NCBI GenBank assembly: GCA_902760805.1
Contig: CACWHY010000006.1
Span: 63,505-127,504 of the forward strand
From: Ruminococcus flavefaciens
GTDB lineage: Bacteria; Bacillota; Clostridia; Oscillospirales; Ruminococcaceae
Direction of reading: 5' to 3'
DNA: 64,000 bases
A model generated the notes under the pieces. It saw only the letters and a program-made list of their open reading frames with translations, was not told the origin of the DNA and did not search any database. This document shows, one piece after another, positions 34,425 to 44,739 of the stretch. Every line of letters starts with the position of its first letter. Positions within the stretch are counted from its first letter, which is position 1. The position numbers and the translations under genes are program-made.

Positions 34425-35177
34425 TCAGGGTGCTGTCAGAATGACGGGACCGTCAGGAGTTATTGCGATCATGTGCTCAAAATGAGCAGACAGTGAACCA
34501 GATTTGGTAACCACGGTCCAGCCGTCCTTAAGAGTCTTAACATCGTCGCCCTTGACGTTGATCATGGGCTCGATACAGATAGTCATACCGGGAACAAGGC
34601 GTGGGCCGTGGCCTGCCTTACCCCAATTCGGGATCTCCGGTGACTCGTGGACCTCTCTGCCGATCCCGTGGCCGCAGTAATTTCTTACGATTCCGTAGCC
34701 CCGTGAAGCGCAATACTCTTCAACAGCATGAGATATGTCTCCGATGCGATTTCCTGCCTGAGCCTGAGCTATACCCTCGTGAAGGGACGCCTCAGTCACC
34801 TCAAGCAATGCCTTAGCTTCGTCAGTGATCTTGCCAACAGGGAAGGTCCAGCAGCTGTCGCCGTTGAAGCCCTTGTAAGCAGCTCCAGTGTCGATGCTGA
34901 CTATATCGCCTTCTTTTAGCCTGTGGCTCGCCTTCGGGATACCGTGTATTACCTCTTCATTAACTGAGATGCAGGCGTTACCGGGAAATCCGTAAAGGCC
35001 TTTGAATGCCGACTTGGCGTTATGCCTTGCATAGAACTCACCGATGAGTTTATCCACATCAGCGGTGGTCATGCCCGGCTTTAACTTTTCTCCGGCATAC
35101 CATATTGCGCCGCAGGTAATTTTACCTGCTTCACGCATTATGGCAAGTTCGGACTTAGATTTTATGGTGATACCCAT
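34425..35177 (-). CDS. map: Methionine aminopeptidase type I
   Basis: 250 residues. Removes N-terminal Met co-translationally. Metal ligands are visible in VSIDTGAAYKGFNGD (Asp pair), GHGIGREVHESPEIPN (His) and MTICIEPMINV (Glu). No N-terminal zinc finger. Starts 5 nt after adk. Confidence 0.96.
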   Translation of the reverse strand: MGITIKSKSELAIMREAGKITCGAIWYAGEKLKPGMTTADVDKLIGEFYARHNAKSAFKGLYGFPGNACISVNEEVIHGIPKASHRLKEGDIVSIDTGAAYKGFNGDSCWTFPVGKITDEAKALLEVTEASLHEGIAQAQAGNRIGDISHAVEEYCASRGYGIVRNYCGHGIGREVHESPEIPNWGKAGHGPRLVPGMTICIEPMINVKGDDVKTLKDGWTVVTKSGSLSAHFEHMIAITPDGPVILTAP

Positions 35178-35182
35178 GCTCT

Positions 35183-35815
35183 TTATGCTCCTACAGCTGC
35201 AAGAGTGAGCTTGGAAGTATCAGCTACCTCTTCCTGACCCTCTACAGTAACAAGCTTGCCCTGCTTCTCGTAGTAGTCCTTGAGAGGAGCTGTCTTTTCG
35301 TGATAAGTAGCGAGTCTGTCCAGAACGACCTCAGGCTGATCGTCCTTGCGAACGATAGTCTTGTCACCACACTTATCGCAAACGCCCTCTACCTTGGAAG
35401 GCTTATATTCGATGTGGTAGGAAGCTCCGCAGCCCTGGCAGACTCTTCTGCCTGAAACTCTCTGCTTGATAGTCTCATCGGGAACGAAGATCTCGACTAC
35501 CTTGTCGATCTTGATACCCATAGCATCAAGAGCCTCAGCCTGGGGAACAGTTCTCGGGAAGCCGTCAAGGATAAATCCCTTCTGGCAGTCATCCTGAGCG
35601 ATACGCTCCTTCAGGATACCGATAACGATGTCATCAGATACCAGAGCGCCTGCATCCATAGCAGCCTTGGCCTTGAGGCCGTACTCAGTACCGTTCTTAG
35701 CAGCTTCACGGAGAATGTTTCCTGTGGAGATCTGGGGAATGCCGAGAGCCTCAGAAACGACCTCTGCCTGAGTGCCCTTTCCTGCGCCGGGAGCGCCTAA
35801 GAAAATAAGGTTCAT
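35183..35815 (-). CDS. adk: Adenylate kinase (zinc LID type)
   Basis: 210 residues. P-loop [13 protein letters not shown]-binding [10 protein letters not shown] and DGFPRT. The long LID carries CQGC...CDKC (C-x2-C twice), the Gram-positive zinc-binding type. 10 nt after secY. Confidence 0.97.
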   Translation of the reverse strand: MNLIFLGAPGAGKGTQAEVVSEALGIPQISTGNILREAAKNGTEYGLKAKAAMDAGALVSDDIVIGILKERIAQDDCQKGFILDGFPRTVPQAEALDAMGIKIDKVVEIFVPDETIKQRVSGRRVCQGCGASYHIEYKPSKVEGVCDKCGDKTIVRKDDQPEVVLDRLATYHEKTAPLKDYYEKQGKLVTVEGQEEVADTSKLTLAAVGA

Positions 35816-35825
35816 AATGTCCTCC

Positions 35826-37151
35826 TTACTGTAAGAAGCCCTTATGATGTCTCATCATAAGCTGAGATTCGAGTGTTCTTGTTGTTTCGAGCGCAACTGA
35901 AACTGCGATCAGGATAGTAGTACCGCCCATTGACAGTGATCTGAGGTTATCGTCTGCCATCGAGATGAAGATAGGCACGATAGCGATGATACCCAGGAAG
36001 ATAGCGCCTACCAGAGCGATCTTAGAGAGAACTCTCTGGATGTAATCAGAAGTGGGCTTACCAGGTCTGATACCGGGGATACCGCCGTTTGACTGACGCA
36101 GGTTATTTGCGATCTCAACGGGGTTATACTGGATTGAAACGTAGAAATAGTTGAAAGCGATGATCAGTATGAAGTAGATAACGGCATATGAGAAGCTTCT
36201 TGTTGAGAAGAAGTTGCAGAATGCGATATATGCCTTAGATGAATCCTGTGTTACAGGCTTGAACAGCTGGATAGTGGAAGGAAGAGACATGAACGACATA
36301 GCGAAGATGATAGGCATAACGCCGCTCATCATTACCTTTATCGGGATGTGAGTCTTCTGTCCGCCGAACTGCTTTCTGCCGACAACACGCTTTGCATACT
36401 GGATCGGGATCCTTCTCTCTGCCTCGTTCATGAAAACGATGAAGGCAAATTCAAGGATGATGAAGATAAGGTAGCCGATAGTAACGAAGAGATACTTCTC
36501 AGGCTTTTCCTTAGTCAGACCGATAAGGCGGCCTGCGTCTACGGGGAAGCGGGCAGCGATACCTGCGAACAGGAGGATGGAAACGCCGTTTCCGATACCC
36601 TTGTCGCTGATACGGTTACCCATCCACACTACGAAGGAAGCACCGGCCACGAAGCAGGCTACGATAACGACGCCTGCGAAGATGCCCTGCCATCCGGTAG
36701 TATACTTAACAGCAGAAACACCCGCCTCAGTGTTCATTCTCTTCAGTGTGAGATAGTAAGCGTAGGACATAACGACAGCCAGCACCATAGCAACGACAGC
36801 CGTTATCTTGTCGATCTTTTTGCGTCCTTCCTCGCCCTCATCTCTAAGTCTCTCAAGCGGAGGCAGTGCATAAGTCAGCAGCTGCATGATGATAGACGCA
36901 TTGATGAAGGGTGTGATGGACAGTGAGAACAGTGTTGCCTGTGAAAGGGCACCACCGGTGATAGTATTCAGATACTCAAGGAAGTTTCCGCCTGTAGCGT
37001 TAGTATCCATCCACTCCTTGACAACTGTAGGGTCAAGGAAGGGAACGGTAACTGCACTTCCAAATCTGAAGATGACGATCATGAGTAATGTGTAAAGGAG
37101 TTTCTTCCTTATATCCGGAACGCTCCAAGCACGTTTCAGTGTCTGAAACAC
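35826..37151 (-). CDS. secY: Protein translocase subunit SecY
   Basis: 441 residues with ten membrane helices: the plug/TM2 region begins near [20 protein letters not shown], and ITSxxMQLL-like [14 protein letters not shown] follows. The start is GTG 37151, one base after the rplO stop. Channel of the general secretion system, coexpressed with ribosomal proteins. Confidence 0.96.
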   Translation of the reverse strand: MFQTLKRAWSVPDIRKKLLYTLLMIVIFRFGSAVTVPFLDPTVVKEWMDTNATGGNFLEYLNTITGGALSQATLFSLSITPFINASIIMQLLTYALPPLERLRDEGEEGRKKIDKITAVVAMVLAVVMSYAYYLTLKRMNTEAGVSAVKYTTGWQGIFAGVVIVACFVAGASFVVWMGNRISDKGIGNGVSILLFAGIAARFPVDAGRLIGLTKEKPEKYLFVTIGYLIFIILEFAFIVFMNEAERRIPIQYAKRVVGRKQFGGQKTHIPIKVMMSGVMPIIFAMSFMSLPSTIQLFKPVTQDSSKAYIAFCNFFSTRSFSYAVIYFILIIAFNYFYVSIQYNPVEIANNLRQSNGGIPGIRPGKPTSDYIQRVLSKIALVGAIFLGIIAIVPIFISMADDNLRSLSMGGTTILIAVSVALETTRTLESQLMMRHHKGFLQ

Positions 37152-37152
37152 A

Positions 37153-37593
37153 TTACATCACCTCAGTCTTTCCGCCTGCCTTTTCGATCTTCTCTACAGC
37201 GCTCTGAGAGAATTTTGCAGCTTTAACTGTCAGCTGAGCGGTAAGCTCTCCATTGCCGAGTACCTTTACGCCGTCGTACTCCTTCTTTACCAGACCTGAA
37301 GCCTTCAGGAGCTCTGTATCAACAACAGTGCCGTCCTTGAACTTGTTGAGATCTGCAACGTTTACTACAGCGTACTTAGTTGCGAAGATATTGTTGAAGC
37401 CTCTCTTAGGGATACGTCTTGCAAGGGGCATCTGTCCGCCCTCAAAGCCGATCCTTACGCCGCCGCCGCTGCGGGCGTTCTGGCCCTTGTGGCCCTTACC
37501 GGCAGTCTTGCCGTTTCCTGAGCCGTGACCACGGCCGATGCGCTTAGAAGCCTTGTTGGAATCAACAGCGGGTGTTAACTCGTGAATTTTCAT
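37153..37593 (-). CDS. rplO: 50S ribosomal protein L15
   Basis: 146 residues. N-terminal Gly/Lys-rich extension [20 protein letters not shown] and the C-terminal [18 protein letters not shown]. Directly upstream of secY with 1-nt spacing. Confidence 0.97.
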   Translation of the reverse strand: MKIHELTPAVDSNKASKRIGRGHGSGNGKTAGKGHKGQNARSGGGVRIGFEGGQMPLARRIPKRGFNNIFATKYAVVNVADLNKFKDGTVVDTELLKASGLVKKEYDGVKVLGNGELTAQLTVKAAKFSQSAVEKIEKAGGKTEVM

Positions 37594-37610
37594 TTATTGC
37601 ACCTCCTTGC

Positions 37611-37787
37611 TTACGCTTCTGTAACCTCGATGAGGTGGATGATCTTGTTGATCTTGCCCTGTGTCTGGGCGTTGTCAGGCTGAGTTGTTACGTCGCCGAC
37701 CTTCTTGAGACCGAGAGACTGAGCAGTAGCGATCTGGTCCTTCTTACGGCCGATAAGGCTCTTTACGAGCTTGATGTTCTTTGCCAT
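37611..37787 (-). CDS. rpmD: 50S ribosomal protein L30
   Basis: 58 residues, found by translating the gap between rpsE and rplO: MAKNIKLVKSLIGRKKDQIA, then LGLKKVGDVTTQPDN and a C-terminal HLIEVTEA. Start preceded by AGGAGGC; 14 nt after rpsE and 17 nt before rplO. Confidence 0.95.
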   Translation of the reverse strand: MAKNIKLVKSLIGRKKDQIATAQSLGLKKVGDVTTQPDNAQTQGKINKIIHLIEVTEA

Positions 37788-37801
37788 TGTGAGCAGCCTC
37801 C

Positions 37802-38302
37802 TTAGCCTAAAATTTCCTTGACGGACTTGCCTCTCTTCTCTGCTACAGCCTTAACGGATGTGCAGTTTACGAGACCGTCGATAGTAGCTCTTACTACGTT
37901 GCAGGGGTTATTTGAACGAAGAGACTTTGTTCTGATATCCTTGATGCCTGCTACCTCGATGACAGCACGAACGGGGCCGCCTGCGATAACGCCGGTACCG
38001 GGTGCAGCGGGCTTCATGAGAACTCTGCCTGCGCCGAACTTACCAACGATCTCATGAGGGATAGTAGTTCCCTTAAGTGATACCTTAACGAGGTTCTTCT
38101 TAGCGTCCTCGATACCCTTGCGGATAGCGTCCGGAACTTCTCCTGACTTTCCAAGGCCGAAGCCTACTGTACCGTTGCCGTCACCAACAACTACCAGTGC
38201 GGAGAACTTCATGATACGGCCGCCCTTAACAGTCTTAGAAACTCGGTTGATAGCAACGACCTTCTCCTGAAGCTCAGGAGCCTGTGTTTCGATATTAGCC
38301 AT
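37802..38302 (-). CDS. rpsE: 30S ribosomal protein S5
   Basis: 166 residues. The dsRNA-binding-like N-domain has [20 protein letters not shown], then [20 protein letters not shown] and the [19 protein letters not shown] signature. mRNA entry-channel protein. Confidence 0.97.
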   Translation of the reverse strand: MANIETQAPELQEKVVAINRVSKTVKGGRIMKFSALVVVGDGNGTVGFGLGKSGEVPDAIRKGIEDAKKNLVKVSLKGTTIPHEIVGKFGAGRVLMKPAAPGTGVIAGGPVRAVIEVAGIKDIRTKSLRSNNPCNVVRATIDGLVNCTSVKAVAEKRGKSVKEILG

Positions 38303-38318
38303 TTTGTTACCTCCCTCT

Positions 38319-38678
38319 TTAGAACTTTAAGCCGTTTTCACGAGCGCCTTCTGCAAGCTCCTTAACACGGCCGTGATAGAGGTAACCGCCTCTGTCGAAT
38401 ACGACCTCGCTAATTCCCTTGTCAGCAGCGTTCTTAGCGATCATTTCGCCGACCTTGCGGGCACCCTCGATATTTCCGCCGTTGCCCTCAAAGCCCTTAT
38501 CCATGCTGGATGCGCTGGCAAGAGTAACACCGTTTACATCGTCGATGAGCTGTGCATAGATGTGCTTAGATGAGCGGAACACATTGAGACGAGGACGCTC
38601 GGCAGTTCCGGAGATCTTAGCACGAACTCTGCGATGTCTCTTTAATCTTGCCTTATTACTGTCAAACTTCTTGATCAT
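38319..38678 (-). CDS. rplR: 50S ribosomal protein L18
   Basis: 119 residues with [18 protein letters not shown] and the C-terminal [20 protein letters not shown], typical of the 5S rRNA-binding family. Confidence 0.97.
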   Translation of the reverse strand: MIKKFDSNKARLKRHRRVRAKISGTAERPRLNVFRSSKHIYAQLIDDVNGVTLASASSMDKGFEGNGGNIEGARKVGEMIAKNAADKGISEVVFDRGGYLYHGRVKELAEGARENGLKF

Positions 38679-38697
38679 AGCAATTTGCTCCTTCTAA

Positions 38698-39243
38698 TTA
38701 CTTCTTGCCCTTACCGGCCTTACCTTCCTTGCGGATGATGTGCTCGCCGGCATATCTGATACCCTTGCCCTTGTAAGGCTCAGGGGGACGCTTCTCACGG
38801 ATCTCAGCTGCAAACTGACCTACAGCCTGCTTGTCGATGCCGCTTACAACGATCTTGTTGGGCTGAGGAACATCCAGCTTGATAGTGTCTGTCTCCTCAA
38901 GGATAACGGGGTGAGAGAAGCCCAGGTTCAGAGTTACTGTCTTGCCGGACTTTGCTGCACGGTAGCCGACACCCTCGATCTCAAGTGTCTTGCTGTAGCC
39001 GTTTGTTACGCCCTCGACCATGTTAGCGATAAGTGTTCTTGTAAGACCGTGAAGTGAGCGGTGACGCTTGTCATCGCTGGGTCTTGTTACGTTGATTACA
39101 GCTCCGTCGATCTCGATACCGAGCTCGTTGCTGAACTGTCTTGTAAGTTCGCCCTTAGGTCCCTTTACTGTGATAAGGTTGTTGTCGTTCTTTACCTCAA
39201 CACCAGCAGGAACTGTGATAGGCATTCTGCCGATTCTTGACAT
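38698..39243 (-). CDS. rplF: 50S ribosomal protein L6
   Basis: 181 residues: MSRIGRMPITVPAGVEV start and the signature PEPYKGKGIRYAGEHIIRKE near the C-terminus. Two tandem L6 folds. Confidence 0.97.
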   Translation of the reverse strand: MSRIGRMPITVPAGVEVKNDNNLITVKGPKGELTRQFSNELGIEIDGAVINVTRPSDDKRHRSLHGLTRTLIANMVEGVTNGYSKTLEIEGVGYRAAKSGKTVTLNLGFSHPVILEETDTIKLDVPQPNKIVVSGIDKQAVGQFAAEIREKRPPEPYKGKGIRYAGEHIIRKEGKAGKGKK

Positions 39244-39257
39244 AATGTAGTTCCTCC

Positions 39258-39656
39258 TTACCAGATGTATGCAAGGACTTCGCCGCCGACATTGAGCTCT
39301 CTTGCCTTCTTGTCAGTTACGATTCCCTTTGAGGTTGAAACGATTGCGATACCAAGACCCTTGCGGACCTTAGGCATATCTGCGCAGCTTGAGTAGATAC
39401 GCAGGCCGGGCTTTGAAACTCTTCTAAGACCGGTTATAACAGGTGACTTGTTGTCGCCGTATTTGAGCGTGATCCTGATAACACCCTGCTTTCCGTCCTC
39501 AATGACCTGAAAGCTCTTTACATATCCCTCATCTACGAGGATCTGTGTGATAGCCTTCTTAACATTAGAAGCGGGAACGTCAACTGTGGCGTGCTTAGCA
39601 GTATTCGCGTTGCGGATTCTTGTTAACAGATCTGCTATTGTATCAGTTATCTGCAT
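39258..39656 (-). CDS. rpsH: 30S ribosomal protein S8
   Basis: 132 residues. [20 protein letters not shown] at the N-terminus and [20 protein letters not shown] at the C-terminus, the usual 16S-binding elements. Confidence 0.97.
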   Translation of the reverse strand: MQITDTIADLLTRIRNANTAKHATVDVPASNVKKAITQILVDEGYVKSFQVIEDGKQGVIRITLKYGDNKSPVITGLRRVSKPGLRIYSSCADMPKVRKGLGIAIVSTSKGIVTDKKARELNVGGEVLAYIW

Positions 39657-39680
39657 GCCGAATGACCTCCTTTTAGTATT

Positions 39681-39866
39681 TTACCAGCTTGCCTTTTTAA
39701 CTCCGGGGATCTGACCGTCGTGAGCCAGCTCTCTGAAGCAGATACGGCAGATGCCGAACTTTCTCAGATAAGCGTGCGGTCTGCCACAAATCTTGCATCT
39801 GTTGTATGCTCTTGTGGAATACTTGGGAGTTCTCTGCTGCTTGTTGATCATTGCCTTCTTAGCCAT
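39681..39866 (-). CDS. rpsN: 30S ribosomal protein S14 type Z
   Basis: 61 residues. The zinc ribbon C-x2-C...C-x2-C ([24 protein letters not shown]) is intact, so it is the short zinc-binding form. Confidence 0.97.
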   Translation of the reverse strand: MAKKAMINKQQRTPKYSTRAYNRCKICGRPHAYLRKFGICRICFRELAHDGQIPGVKKASW

Positions 39867-39881
39867 TTTATTTCCTCCCTA

Positions 39882-40421
39882 TTACTTGATGAACGGAGCG
39901 CCCAGAAGTGAAAGCAGCTCTCTTGCCTCTTCATCAGTATTAGCTGTTGTGATGAAGTTGATATCCATACCTCTTACCTTGTCGATCTTGTCGTACTCGA
40001 TCTCGGGGAAGATAAGCTGTTCCTTGATACCTGTTGAGTAGTTGCCCTTGCCGTCGAATGAGTTTGCGCTGATGCCTCTGAAGTCACGAACACGGGGGAA
40101 CGCAACGTTGAACAGCTTGTTTACGAACTCATACATTCTCTCTCCACGGAGAGTTACCTTTACTCCGATGGGCATACCCTCACGGAGCTTGAAGTTAGCT
40201 ACTGACTTCTTTGCACGGCAGATAACGGGCTTCTGACCTGTGATAGCTGAAAGGTCTGTGATGATAGCGTCGATGACCTTGGCATTGTCCTTAGCCTCGC
40301 CGGCGCCGACATTGATCACTACCTTGTCCAGCTTCGGGATCTGCATTACGCTCTTATAGCCGAACTTCTTCATCAGTGCAGGAGCAACGTCGCTGATATA
40401 AAAATCCTTTAAACTTGCCAT
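39882..40421 (-). CDS. rplE: 50S ribosomal protein L5
   Basis: 179 residues. [16 protein letters not shown] and the C-terminal [20 protein letters not shown] are family signatures; 5S rRNA-binding. Confidence 0.97.
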   Translation of the reverse strand: MASLKDFYISDVAPALMKKFGYKSVMQIPKLDKVVINVGAGEAKDNAKVIDAIITDLSAITGQKPVICRAKKSVANFKLREGMPIGVKVTLRGERMYEFVNKLFNVAFPRVRDFRGISANSFDGKGNYSTGIKEQLIFPEIEYDKIDKVRGMDINFITTANTDEEARELLSLLGAPFIK

Positions 40422-40439
40422 ATCGTTTCTCCTTTGCTA

Positions 40440-40781
40440 TTATTCAAATGACTTGCCGCATTTCTTGCAAACACGGAGCTTCTTGCCATCCTCGATAACG
40501 TGGCCTACTCTTGTGGGCTTTCCGCACTTAGGGCAAACCAGCTGTACCTTTGATGCGTATACGGGAGCCTCAGTCTTGATGATGCCGCCCTTCTCGCCCA
40601 TTCTTGTGGGCTTAACGTGCTTTGTGATGATGTTGATGCCCTCAACGATCACCTTGCCCTCCTTGGGGCTGACCTGTGCAACCTTACCGGTCTTTCTGTC
40701 GCCGTTCTTCTCGAACTTATCCTCATACTTACCTGTGAGAAGGATAACAGTGTCACCGGTTTTTACGTGAACTTTACTCAT
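40440..40781 (-). CDS. rplX: 50S ribosomal protein L24
   Basis: 113 residues. KOW motif near the N-terminus (VKTGDTVILLTGKYEDK). The C-terminus has two CxxC pairs (VCPKCGKPTRVG and VCKKCGKSFE), a zinc-ribbon-like ending seen in a subset of bacterial L24 proteins. Confidence 0.96.
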   Translation of the reverse strand: MSKVHVKTGDTVILLTGKYEDKFEKNGDRKTGKVAQVSPKEGKVIVEGINIITKHVKPTRMGEKGGIIKTEAPVYASKVQLVCPKCGKPTRVGHVIEDGKKLRVCKKCGKSFE

Positions 40782-40799
40782 GATCGAATGACACCTCCA

Positions 40800-41133
40800 T
40801 TAAAGAACCTCGGGAGCAAGGCTCAGGATCTTTGTATACTCCTTCTCACGGAGCTCCTTAGCGACTGGCCCAAAAATACGAGTACCCTTGGGGTTCTTAT
40901 CTTCCTTGATGATAACAGCAGCGTTCTCATCGAAACGGATGTATGTTCCATCCTCTCTTCTGAGACCCTTTGCTGAACGAACGATAACTGCCTTTACAAC
41001 ATCGCCCTTCTTTAACCACAACGTCTCCGATATTTGCATATCTTCTGCGTGTACCGCCCAGAACTCTGATACACATGAGCTCCTTAGCACCTGTGTTATC
41101 AGCGACCTTTAAATAAGTCTGCATCTGTATCAC
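40800..41133 (-). pseudogene. rplN: 50S ribosomal protein L14, internally deleted and frameshifted as read
   Basis: The reading frame from GTG 41133 (GGAGGA 8-nt spaced) gives a normal L14 N-terminus: [17 protein letters not shown] through [11 protein letters not shown] (about 39 residues). It then goes out of frame at about 41013-41017. The L14 C-terminus resumes in another frame as [19 protein letters not shown] through to [10 protein letters not shown]. Compared with the family, about 13 residues between GDVV and KKGD are missing. Only 4 nt remain where 39 are expected, i.e. a loss of 35 nt, not a multiple of three. L14 is essential, so a sequence or assembly error is the first explanation. 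A real lesion would need a second copy or recoding. Confidence 0.88.
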
Positions 41134-41172
41134 AGCGAGTTCCTCCTTTCAAGCACTATGCTTATATGAATA

Positions 41173-41448
41173 TTACTTAGCCTTTTCAATGATGTTGGTC
41201 ACACGCCATCTCTTATCCTTGGAAAGCGGACGTGTCTCCATGACCTCAACACGGTCACCGATCCTGCACTCGTTGTTCTCATCGTGAGCCTTGAGCTTGA
41301 CGGTGCGCTTGATGATCTTCTTGTAAAGCGGGTGTTTAACGTTATCAACGATAGCAACTACGACGGTCTTATCCATCTTATCGCTTACAACCTTACCTAC
41401 TCTTGTTTTTCTAAGGTTTCTCTTACTGCTGCGCCAGCTCTGCGGCAC
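41173..41448 (-). CDS. rpsQ: 30S ribosomal protein S17, start codon missing as read
   Basis: The body of S17 is intact ([18 protein letters not shown] through to [19 protein letters not shown]), but the codon for the first conserved Arg is at 41419-41421, directly after the rpmC stop (41423-41425). The usual ATG-GAG and Shine-Dalgarno site are absent. In-frame candidates are only GTG 41448 and TTG 41472, both inside rpmC and without proper ribosome binding sites. The coordinates given use GTG 41448. A small deletion between rpmC and rpsQ is the likeliest reading. Adjacent rplN is also damaged. Confidence 0.75.
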   Translation of the reverse strand: MPQSWRSSKRNLRKTRVGKVVSDKMDKTVVVAIVDNVKHPLYKKIIKRTVKLKAHDENNECRIGDRVEVMETRPLSKDKRWRVTNIIEKAK

Positions 41449-41620
41449 GCAGAGTTGTTTTGATGCGGGCAATATCCTTCTTTACAGCCTTTAAGCGTGC
41501 TGTGTTGTCAAGCTGATTTACAGCGTGCTGAAAGCGGAGCGCAAAAAGCTCTTCCTTTAAGCTAACGAGCTTCTCGTTCAGCTCATCTACAGACATTTCT
41601 CTGATCTCTGATGCCTTCAT
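41423..41620 (-). CDS. rpmC: 50S ribosomal protein L29
   Basis: 65 residues: [18 protein letters not shown] and [20 protein letters not shown]. Start overlaps the rplP stop by one base (TAATG). The last residues (AELAQQ) border the anomaly at rpsQ and may be altered. Confidence 0.94.
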   Translation of the reverse strand: MKASEIREMSVDELNEKLVSLKEELFALRFQHAVNQLDNTARLKAVKKDIARIKTTLRAAELAQQ

Positions 41621-42045
41621 TACTGCTCCACCTCCTGCTCTGCCTTAGTAACGAACTTGCACTTGATAGGAAGCTTATGCATAGCAAGACGCATAGCCTC
41701 TCTTGCGGTCTCCTCCGGAACACCCTTGATCTCAAAGAGAACACGGCCGGGCTTTACTACTGCTACCCAGTACTCCGGTGAGCCCTTACCTGAACCCATT
41801 CGTGTTTCAGCGGGCTTCTCTGTGATAGGCTTGTCAGGGAAGATCTTGATCCATACCTGACCGCCACGCTTGATGTAACGTGTCATAGCGATACGGGCAG
41901 ACTCGATCTGGTTGGATGTGATCCAAGCAGGCTCAAGTGCCTGAAGACCGTAATCACCGTATGTTACCTTGTTACCTCTGTATGCCTTACCCTTCAGACG
42001 TCCTCTGTGGACTCTGCGGTACTTAACTCTCTTTGGAAGCAGCAT
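41620..42045 (-). CDS. rplP: 50S ribosomal protein L16
   Basis: 141 residues. [20 protein letters not shown] start, then [20 protein letters not shown] and the C-terminal [12 protein letters not shown]. Overlaps both neighbours by one base. Confidence 0.97.
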   Translation of the reverse strand: MLLPKRVKYRRVHRGRLKGKAYRGNKVTYGDYGLQALEPAWITSNQIESARIAMTRYIKRGGQVWIKIFPDKPITEKPAETRMGSGKGSPEYWVAVVKPGRVLFEIKGVPEETAREAMRLAMHKLPIKCKFVTKAEQEVEQ

Positions 42046-42854
42046 TACTGGTTACCTCCTTCTCTTTTAGCGTCACGATTGAAATTTCTTCCGCCTCTTC
42101 TGTTACCGTCACGTCTGTCGTCACGGCGGCGTCTGTCGTTATTTCTATTATCGTTTCTTCTCTCGAGCTTCTCTCTCTTCTCGGCAGCCTTAGCAGCATC
42201 GCCCTTGAGAACTTCGCCCTTGTAGATCCAGATCTTTACGCCGATCTTTCCGTATGTTGTATCAGCCTCAGCAAAGCCGTAGTCGATATCAGCACGGATC
42301 GTCTGCAGCGGGATAGTACCCTCATGGTAGCTCTCGCTTCTAGCGATCTCAGCACCAGCAAGTCTGCCGGATACCTTTACCTTGATACCCTTTGCGCCAA
42401 GACGCATTGTTCTGCCGATGGACTGCTTCATAGCTCTTCTGAAGGAAACTCTGTTCTCAAGGTCCAGAGCGATCTTCTCAGCTACCAGCTGTGCATCCAT
42501 ATCAGGCTGCTTTACCTCGATGATGTTCACATATACCTGCTTGCCCATCATCTTCTCAAGCTGAACTCTCAGCTTCTCGATCTCTGCGCCCTGTCTTCCG
42601 ATTACGATACCGGGCTTAGCGCAGTGAATATGGATCCTCACCTTCTCTTCGTCGCTCTTGCCGTTGCCATTAGAGAAGCGCTCGATCTCGATTCTGGGAA
42701 CACCAGCTGCATATAAGCTCTTCTTAATGAAATTACGAACGTTGTAGTCCTCAACAAGTGTGTCGCCGAAGTTTGCCTTATTGGCATACCAGCGTGAATC
42801 CCAATCCTTAATTACGCCGACACGAAGTCCGTGCGGATTAACTTTCTGTCCCAT
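42045..42854 (-). CDS. rpsC: 30S ribosomal protein S3 with charged C-terminal tail
   Basis: 269 residues. N-terminal [20 protein letters not shown], the KH domain with [13 protein letters not shown], and the S3 C-domain with [24 protein letters not shown] sequence. Beyond the usual end (about residue 215) there is a 50-residue Arg/Asn/Asp-rich tail ([17 protein letters not shown] and more) of low complexity, unusual in length. Confidence 0.96.
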   Translation of the reverse strand: MGQKVNPHGLRVGVIKDWDSRWYANKANFGDTLVEDYNVRNFIKKSLYAAGVPRIEIERFSNGNGKSDEEKVRIHIHCAKPGIVIGRQGAEIEKLRVQLEKMMGKQVYVNIIEVKQPDMDAQLVAEKIALDLENRVSFRRAMKQSIGRTMRLGAKGIKVKVSGRLAGAEIARSESYHEGTIPLQTIRADIDYGFAEADTTYGKIGVKIWIYKGEVLKGDAAKAAEKREKLERRNDNRNNDRRRRDDRRDGNRRGGRNFNRDAKREGGNQ

Positions 42855-42873
42855 TACTCAGACCTCCTTGGGA

Positions 42874-43209
42874 TCAATCATTCTCTTTAAGAACAACTGT
42901 GATGTGTGATGTTCTCTTTAAAATTCTGTATGCTCTGCCCTGAGCTCTAGGCATGATCCTCTTCATGATGGGGCCGGGTGTTACGAAGCACTCGGCTACA
43001 TAAAGGTTATCCTTATCCATGCTGAAGTTGTTCTCAGCATTTGCCTGAGCGGACTTAACCAGCTTTGCAACGATAGGACTTGCAGCCTTAGGAGTAAGAT
43101 CTAAAGTAGCTAAAGCGATGTCAACAGGCTTGTTCCTGATGAGATCAAGAACGATCTGTACCTTTCTGGGTGAGATGCGAGCATTTCTTAAATAAGCTCT
43201 TGCTTCCAT
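42874..43209 (-). CDS. rplV: 50S ribosomal protein L22
   Basis: 111 residues. [18 protein letters not shown] and the signature [20 protein letters not shown] (exit-tunnel hairpin region). Confidence 0.97.
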   Translation of the reverse strand: MEARAYLRNARISPRKVQIVLDLIRNKPVDIALATLDLTPKAASPIVAKLVKSAQANAENNFSMDKDNLYVAECFVTPGPIMKRIMPRAQGRAYRILKRTSHITVVLKEND

Positions 43210-43228
43210 TTAACGCTCCTCCTTCCGC

Positions 43229-43513
43229 TTATTTCTTACCGTTATTGGATGTCTTGGAGCCTGCGTGGCCCTTGTAAGTTCTTGTAGGAGCAAACTCGCC
43301 GAGCTTGTGACCTACCATATCCTCTGTTACATATACCGGAACGTGCTTGCGTCCGTCGTGAACAGCGAATGTATGACCAACGAAGTCAGGGAAGATCGTA
43401 GAAGATCTGCTCCATGTCTTGAGGACCTTCTTCTCGCCTGCCTCGTTCATTGCAACGACCCTCTTCAGGAGAACTTCCTGGACGTAAGGTCCCTTCTTGA
43501 TGCTTCTGCTCAT
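43229..43513 (-). CDS. rpsS: 30S ribosomal protein S19
   Basis: 94 residues: [39 protein letters not shown] and the [17 protein letters not shown] signature. Confidence 0.97.
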   Translation of the reverse strand: MSRSIKKGPYVQEVLLKRVVAMNEAGEKKVLKTWSRSSTIFPDFVGHTFAVHDGRKHVPVYVTEDMVGHKLGEFAPTRTYKGHAGSKTSNNGKK

Positions 43514-43535
43514 TTAATCAGTTCCTCCTTTCAGA

Positions 43536-44369
43536 TCACTTGCCGTTGCGGCGCTTTACGATATACTTATCAGTTCTGTGGTGCTTCTTACGAGTCTTGT
43601 AACCGAGAGCGGGCTTGCCCCAAGGGGTAACAGGTCCGGGACGGCCGACAGGTGATTTACCCTCACCACCACCGTGGGGATGGTCGCAGGGATTCATTAC
43701 AGAACCTCTTACAGTAGGTCTCCAGCCCATGTGTCTTACACGGCCGGCCTTACCGTAATTTACGTTAAGGTGATCAATGTTGGATACCTGACCGATAGCA
43801 GCCTTACAGTCAACAGATACCTTTCTCATTTCGCCGGAGGGAAGTCTGACAAGTGCATACTTGTCCTCTCTGCCCATGAGCTGTGCCTGGTTGCCTGCGC
43901 TTCTAACGAGCTGAGCGCCCTTGCCGGGATAAAGCTCGATAGCGTGGATGAAAGTACCAACAGGGATGTCAGCGAGCTTAAGAGCGTTTCCGGGCTTGAT
44001 ATCAGCCTCAGAACCAGACTCGATCTTATCGCCTACCTTCAGGCCGTTAGGAGCGAGGATGTATCTCTTCTCGCCGTCCTCATACTGAACGAGAGCGATG
44101 AATGCGCTTCTGTTAGGATCGTACTCCAGTGTGAGAACTGTAGCGATCATGTTGTCCTTGTCACGCTTGAAATCGATAACACGGTACTTTCTTCTATTTC
44201 CGCCGCCTCTGTGGCGAACTGTGATACGGCCGTAGCTGTTTCTTCCCGACTTCTTCTTGAGAGGCTCGAGAAGGCTCTTCTCCGGCTCTACCTTTGACAG
44301 ACCTGAGTAGTCAGTTACAGTCATCTGACGTCTCGAGGGAGTCGTAGGCTTATAGGTTTTAATAGCCAT
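43536..44369 (-). CDS. rplB: 50S ribosomal protein L2
   Basis: 277 residues. N-terminal [18 protein letters not shown], and the peptidyl-transferase-proximal [20 protein letters not shown] with its conserved His. Full length. Confidence 0.98.
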   Translation of the reverse strand: MAIKTYKPTTPSRRQMTVTDYSGLSKVEPEKSLLEPLKKKSGRNSYGRITVRHRGGGNRRKYRVIDFKRDKDNMIATVLTLEYDPNRSAFIALVQYEDGEKRYILAPNGLKVGDKIESGSEADIKPGNALKLADIPVGTFIHAIELYPGKGAQLVRSAGNQAQLMGREDKYALVRLPSGEMRKVSVDCKAAIGQVSNIDHLNVNYGKAGRVRHMGWRPTVRGSVMNPCDHPHGGGEGKSPVGRPGPVTPWGKPALGYKTRKKHHRTDKYIVKRRNGK

Positions 44370-44445
44370 TTCAAATTTCTCCTTTAATGCGTTTTTGCGG
44401 GAGCATTACTCCCATACGGAAGAACAGTCGAATACTGTTCTGTTA

Positions 44446-44739
44446 TCAATACATACCCTCGAAGAACTCGATTGCCTTAGAGTCCTCAGTAAGAGTAACG
44501 ATAGCCTTCTTCCAAGAAGCTGTTGTGCCGACGAATCTGCCCATGCGCTTCTCCTTGCCTCTTACGTTCATTGTGGTGACCTTGTCTACCTCAACGCCGA
44601 AGAGCTTCTCTACAGCCTTCTTGATCTCAGGCTTTGTAGCGTCCTTGGCTACCTTAAAGGTGTACTTTCCTGCCTGGAGACCGTCCATAGACTTCTCAGT
44701 GATAACAGGCTTCAGAATGATATCCTGTGCAGTTTTCAT
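44446..44739 (-). CDS. rplW: 50S ribosomal protein L23
   Basis: 97 residues. [20 protein letters not shown] and [20 protein letters not shown] signatures; exit-site docking protein for SRP and trigger factor. Start overlaps the rplD stop by one base. The 76-nt gap to rplB holds only a small hairpin. Confidence 0.97.
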   Translation of the reverse strand: MKTAQDIILKPVITEKSMDGLQAGKYTFKVAKDATKPEIKKAVEKLFGVEVDKVTTMNVRGKEKRMGRFVGTTASWKKAIVTLTEDSKAIEFFEGMY

